Both the position numbers and the translations under genes were made by a program. 64,000 nt of DNA from Arbacia lixula (Eukaryota; Echinodermata; Echinoidea; Arbacioida; Arbaciidae), in NCBI GenBank assembly GCA_963669155.1, contig OZ022589.1, positions 1,372,757 to 1,436,756 of the forward strand. The letters are read 5' to 3'. The notes beneath the pieces are model-generated. The model had not been told where the DNA came from, searched no databases, and was given only the letters and a program-made list of their open reading frames with translations. Positions 60,132 to 64,000 of the stretch are shown in pieces (the stretch's first letter is position 1; each line of letters opens with the position of its first letter).

Positions 60132-60137
<6 letters not shown>

Positions 60138-60430
60138 CATGGTGTACCATGAAAATTCATCATTGGGACATATAGTTTACAGTTCATCCTTCACTATGTG
60201 CGATGAGACAACTGTGGAGTCTATTTTTGACTCTTTCTGACATTTAGCATTGAGAGCATGCCTTGAAGAAACAGGTGATAACTCCAGCACATAATTGGGA
60301 AATGTTTCAAAGACCAGAAAATTGTTAAGTTTCAGACGTAAAGCCCGGCAGGTAGATTTCTACGCATCGCTGGGTTTTATATCTGAACTACGATTCCCCT
60401 CTTTCATGCCCTCCAGAAAGACAGGGATGT

Positions 60431-60480
<50 letters not shown>

Positions 60481-62261
60481 GGGGGGACTCAGAAGAGATA
60501 TAAAGAAACAGAATGAAAGAAAGATATGGGGAAGGCAAATGAATGTAGAAGGAAGGATGGAGAGTGATAGAGAGAAACAGAGACACATTCTGAGAAACAG
60601 AAACACAGTTACATATTGAGAGCTTGAGTGAGAAAGGTAGAGAAAGAAAAGGAAATTACACAGGGAGAATGACAGGATGATGGAGAGAGAGAGAGAGAGA
60701 GGTAGAAAGAGAAATATGGGGTAAGGGCAGATGGATAAAGATTGGCAGAGAGAGAAATAGGAAGAGATGGTACTCTGAGAGGTCAAGTAAAAAAGTTACA
60801 GAAAGAGGAACGGTGACAGAGGGCGAATGATAGAACGAGAAAGAAAGGGAAAAAGTGAAAGAAACCGGGACACCTAGATTAAGCAATTGTGCATCCAAGC
60901 TTGGTAAGACTCCGGCCTAGGAACCAGATAGCCAATACGGTTCCCCATAGGCATAAAATGAGTAACATGGGAATAGCAACAAGCATGAAATGACTCCATC
61001 CCACCATTGATTTCTAGGCCCTGTCTTGGGTCAGTGAGTCAGCAACAAGCATACTCTCACTAACTAGAATGAGAAGTGCACCACATAATAAATGGGGCTG
61101 TTTTCATTTGGTCTGAACCAATCAATACCAATACTAAAACCAGCACTACATGTACCATTACTCACATACCGTTTGGATATTGAAAGTTCGCATATGTAAC
61201 GCTAATGATCTATTGCATTAAAACCACTGCATGTATAGTAAAGTGTGTGTGAACTTACAGAATATATGTCAATAATGTGCTCAGTACACTTCTCATACTC
61301 ATTCGAGTAGGATCAGCCATCAATCTCACTTCAGATATTGCTGACTGTGTGCAAACAGACAATAACATCTGCAGGCCTGACATGTGCCCTACCAACATAT
61401 TTCAATTACTACTTTCATGAAATTTTTAACAGACATCACCCACCAGCAAGAGAGTTTAAGGCGGTAGGACTGACATTACCATGATTCATAGGGTTATCAT
61501 ATTCCTCTTTTCCTAGCCCATTAAATTTTGTTTGATGTATACAGTGAACCAAATACAGTAAGATACAGGTACACAGAAAGTACAGCATCAAAGCATGTGT
61601 CACCTCATGACCAGCACTGTATTTATTTCTTGTGAGAGTTAACTGTTGTTAATGTAAATATTATACCAGACATATAAATATAAAAACATGTGAAGTAAAG
61701 CATCAATGACTTTATATCATATCATGACATGCACTGAATTTTAAGTCCCAGTTGGGACCAAATACCACAAATATGATGTTTTGGGTTATTTCCTTTGATG
61801 TCAGAGAAAACAGTCCGCACTTAAAGCCAAACTGAAGAGAACACTGATCACTCATTAAAAAAAAACATGTTTAGAAAATATCACTAACACTTTTTGTTGC
61901 CAATTTAAACACCAAATAATTATATTTTTTGCTCTAAAAAGGCAATTGTCCTGAATGTGTTACAGTGTTAATCTAAGTAGGCGACAAGAAATGTACAGGT
62001 ACTCATACATGTACAGCATCAACACTTTTGTCATCCGATGACCCCCACCATGCTTTTTACGGGAGCAATAAAGTGAAAAAGAGACACGCTGGAAAAACCT
62101 CTGACTCATCCAGACATAGACAGTGCAGAAGGCCACTGCAAGCATCTATCAAGCAGAGACAGTTTCTTATTTCATACTTAGAGGCATTTTCAAAGTGGTT
62201 CCGAACTTCTTATATTCGCCCGTCTCAGAAGATGCGAATGAGTCAGAGAGTTACGCAAGGC
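60132..62261. other. Unassigned DNA, partly purine-rich
   Basis: Contains (GA)n at about 60437-60476, purine-rich low-complexity DNA to about 60860, and otherwise unique AT-rich sequence from 60.9 to 62.25 kb. No exon or transposon end was recognised. Confidence 0.5.
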
Positions 62262-63189
62262 TAAACCAAACGAAACACTCGCCGATATTGATGTAATCTA
62301 CCCTACATGCACTCATAGAGTGTAGATTTACAAGATCTTAGAATTAAATTACTTGATATAATTCAGGTATTGCAACTACATGTATAGGTGCATTATGGTT
62401 AAATGTAGTTGATTTGTGCAGTCAGAGAAAGCAATTATAGCAGAACAGCCAATTCATGGAGTTCTTGTCATATATACTGAGCCCAATGAAACACTCATGG
62501 TGACGGATATTGATGTCATCTACCCTACATGTACATGTATGTACTCATACATTAAACATGCAGATCTGCAAGATTGCAGATTTTAATTACTTTGATGCGA
62601 TTTAGGTATTGCAACTACAAGCGCATCCTAACAACATGTAGTCTTTTTGTGGAGTCAGTGAAAACAATCAAAATAGAACAGCCCATTTATTGAGTTCTTG
62701 TTATATACCGAACTGAATGAAACAGAGTGGCAGCTATTGATGTCATCTACCCTACACGCACTCATACAGAAAACATGTAGATCTACAAGATTGCAGATTT
62801 TAATTACTCTGATGCGATTTAGGTGTTGCAACTACAAGCGCATCCTAATATCATGTAGTCTGTTTGTGGAGTCAGTGAAAACAATCCAAATAGAACAGCC
62901 CATTTATTGAGTTCTTGTCATATCTGGAACCCAACTCATACAGCATAGATCTACAAGATGCAGATTTTAATTATTTTGATATGATTTAAGCACGGCAACT
63001 ACAAGTGCATTATAACTAAATGTACATAGTTGGTTTGTGCAGTCAGAGAAAACAGCTATAATAGATTAGCCAATCCATTGAGTTCTTGTCATATACCGAA
63101 CCGAATGAAACACAGTGGCAGATGTCATCTACCCTACACGTACTCATACAGTATACATGTAGATCTACAACATAGCAGATTTGAATTAC
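62262..63189. repeat. Tandem array of about 225-base units (four to five, some truncated)
   Basis: Units begin with ATTGATGTCATCTACCCTAC (about 62287, 62509, 62736) and a later degenerate one at about 63121. Each contains TAGATCTACAAGAT, a GATTTTAATTACTTTGATRYGATTTAGG block, GCAACTACAAGYGCAT, AGTCAGWGAAAACA, and GAGTTCTTGTCATAT. The unit starting near 62929 lacks the first part. Neighbouring units are clearly alike but not identical. Confidence 0.85.
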
Positions 63190-63275
63190 AGTTGAACCTG
63201 TCTATAGCGGCCGCTCAAGGGAAACCACAAAAGTGACCACTATAGACAGGTGACCACTATAGACAGGTCGGCGGC
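63190..63275. mobile_element. Inverted-repeat sequence with TATAGACAGGT motifs
   Basis: TTGAACCTGTCTATAGCGGC is followed by two direct copies of GTGACCACTATAGACAGGT (about 63232 and 63250) that are complementary to it. Such 'AACCTGTCTATA' hairpins often mark ends of non-autonomous DNA transposons in animals. No far end was found. Confidence 0.5.
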
Positions 63276-64000
63276 CATTTTGATTTTGAGCATGGATATG
63301 TTTTGCACTATGTAACCTTCATGCTGCAACATAATTTATTGCTTACGTATGATATACATACATCTTATTTTTATGTGATATATAAATAGTATTTTATCAT
63401 TTTTTTGTTCAATGAGAAATATGAATAAACCTGAAGGCACATTTTCGTTATCTGTGTATTATTTCTGTGTGTGCGATTTTGTGTGAGATCTGTGTATTAT
63501 TTCTTTTGTGCCCTGAAAGGGGCCCAACCAGTCATTGGCACGGTAAAGGGTCATGAGCATCCAAGGGTATGTTTGTTTAGTCTAGATCTGCAAAAAGAAG
63601 AATGAAACACAATATCATGCCATAAATTTGTCTTCAGTGTTCGAACAAAAATGAATAATCAAGCAGATCACTCGTAGAAAGTGATTTTATGTAAACTGTA
63701 TCAAATGCGTCATTATCAGATGAATATCTTAATTCAATATCATATTTTCATCGGCTGTCTCAACTCTCGAGAGTCTCGGTGATAAATGCTATGTTAGATA
63801 TCTTACGCCACGAAAGACAATTTCTATTCTAACTGATGAAATAAATGTGGTTTAGCAGAGAAAACACATGTTATCGGATTTCTTTAAAATCTCAAGTTAA
63901 TGTGCGTTTAGTTTCTTACGTTTGGGATATTCATAATGTCTTGACTATGCAGCACTGCAAGACCTAGCACTGCGAGGAACCACTCGCATACATTAGTACG
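63276..64000. other. Unassigned DNA at the right end
   Basis: AT-rich unique sequence. I see no gene, transposon end or simple repeat of note. Confidence 0.5.

Noticed and set aside
59868-60150. N-terminal VCVCVC extension of the LINE protein
   Set aside because: It is the translated (AC)n microsatellite that happens to be in frame with the truncated endonuclease.

Overview
This is a stretch of animal nuclear DNA. It shows spliced exons, very long introns, dense (GA)n, (CA)n and trinucleotide microsatellites, several families of short inverted-repeat transposons, tRNA-derived SINE-like units, a LINE retrotransposon and an assembly gap of 200 N. The simple-repeat load, the frequent ACATGTA words and the transposon mix suggest a marine invertebrate, with a sea urchin or another deuterostome as my best guess. 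That assignment is an inference and nothing here proves it.

Protein-coding content is low. The clearest gene lies on the + strand. A 66-base exon (1454-1519) ends in residues TKDEE in phase 0. The terminal exon (25148-25342) opens in phase 0 with CVVCL and encodes a complete C3HC4 RING finger followed by a stop. Joined, they would read ...TKDEE-CVVCL..., a natural entry into a RING domain, so I read 1520-25147 as one intron of about 23.6 kb. The stop is followed by several kilobases poor in transposons, probably a long 3' UTR, up to roughly 30.15 kb. A second, less certain gene on the - strand may end at 51129-51076, with a 3' UTR running down to poly(A) signals at 48742-48770.

The large intron (1.5-25 kb) holds most of the mobile and duplicated DNA: minisatellites, tandem duplications, fold-back elements of the TTTCACCAAGC family, a GGGCCCTGTT family, other terminal-inverted-repeat elements, and two X-box-like motifs about 0.6 kb before the RING exon. 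The 30-48 kb region is intergenic or unassigned. It contains long homopurine/homopyrimidine tracts, two adjacent fold-back elements at 35 kb, two hairpins at 42.2-42.6 kb, a tandem pair of tRNA-like SINE units whose tail runs into an (AAG)n tract, and the N gap. The 51-64 kb region holds a 160-base tandem repeat, a 728-base terminal-inverted-repeat element, a 5'-truncated L1/Tx1-like LINE (55876-59867, - strand) with a single reading frame broken by four stop codons, and a tandem array of about 225-base units near the right end.

I found no operon, CRISPR array, phage, or clearly new multi-gene system. The points most worth a second look are the fold-back family with a paralogous empty site at 10.8-11.4 kb, the 42.4 kb hairpin, the AAACGCGTTT-rich element at 50.2 kb, the SINE-seeded microsatellite, and the duplicated stop-codon region after the RING exon.
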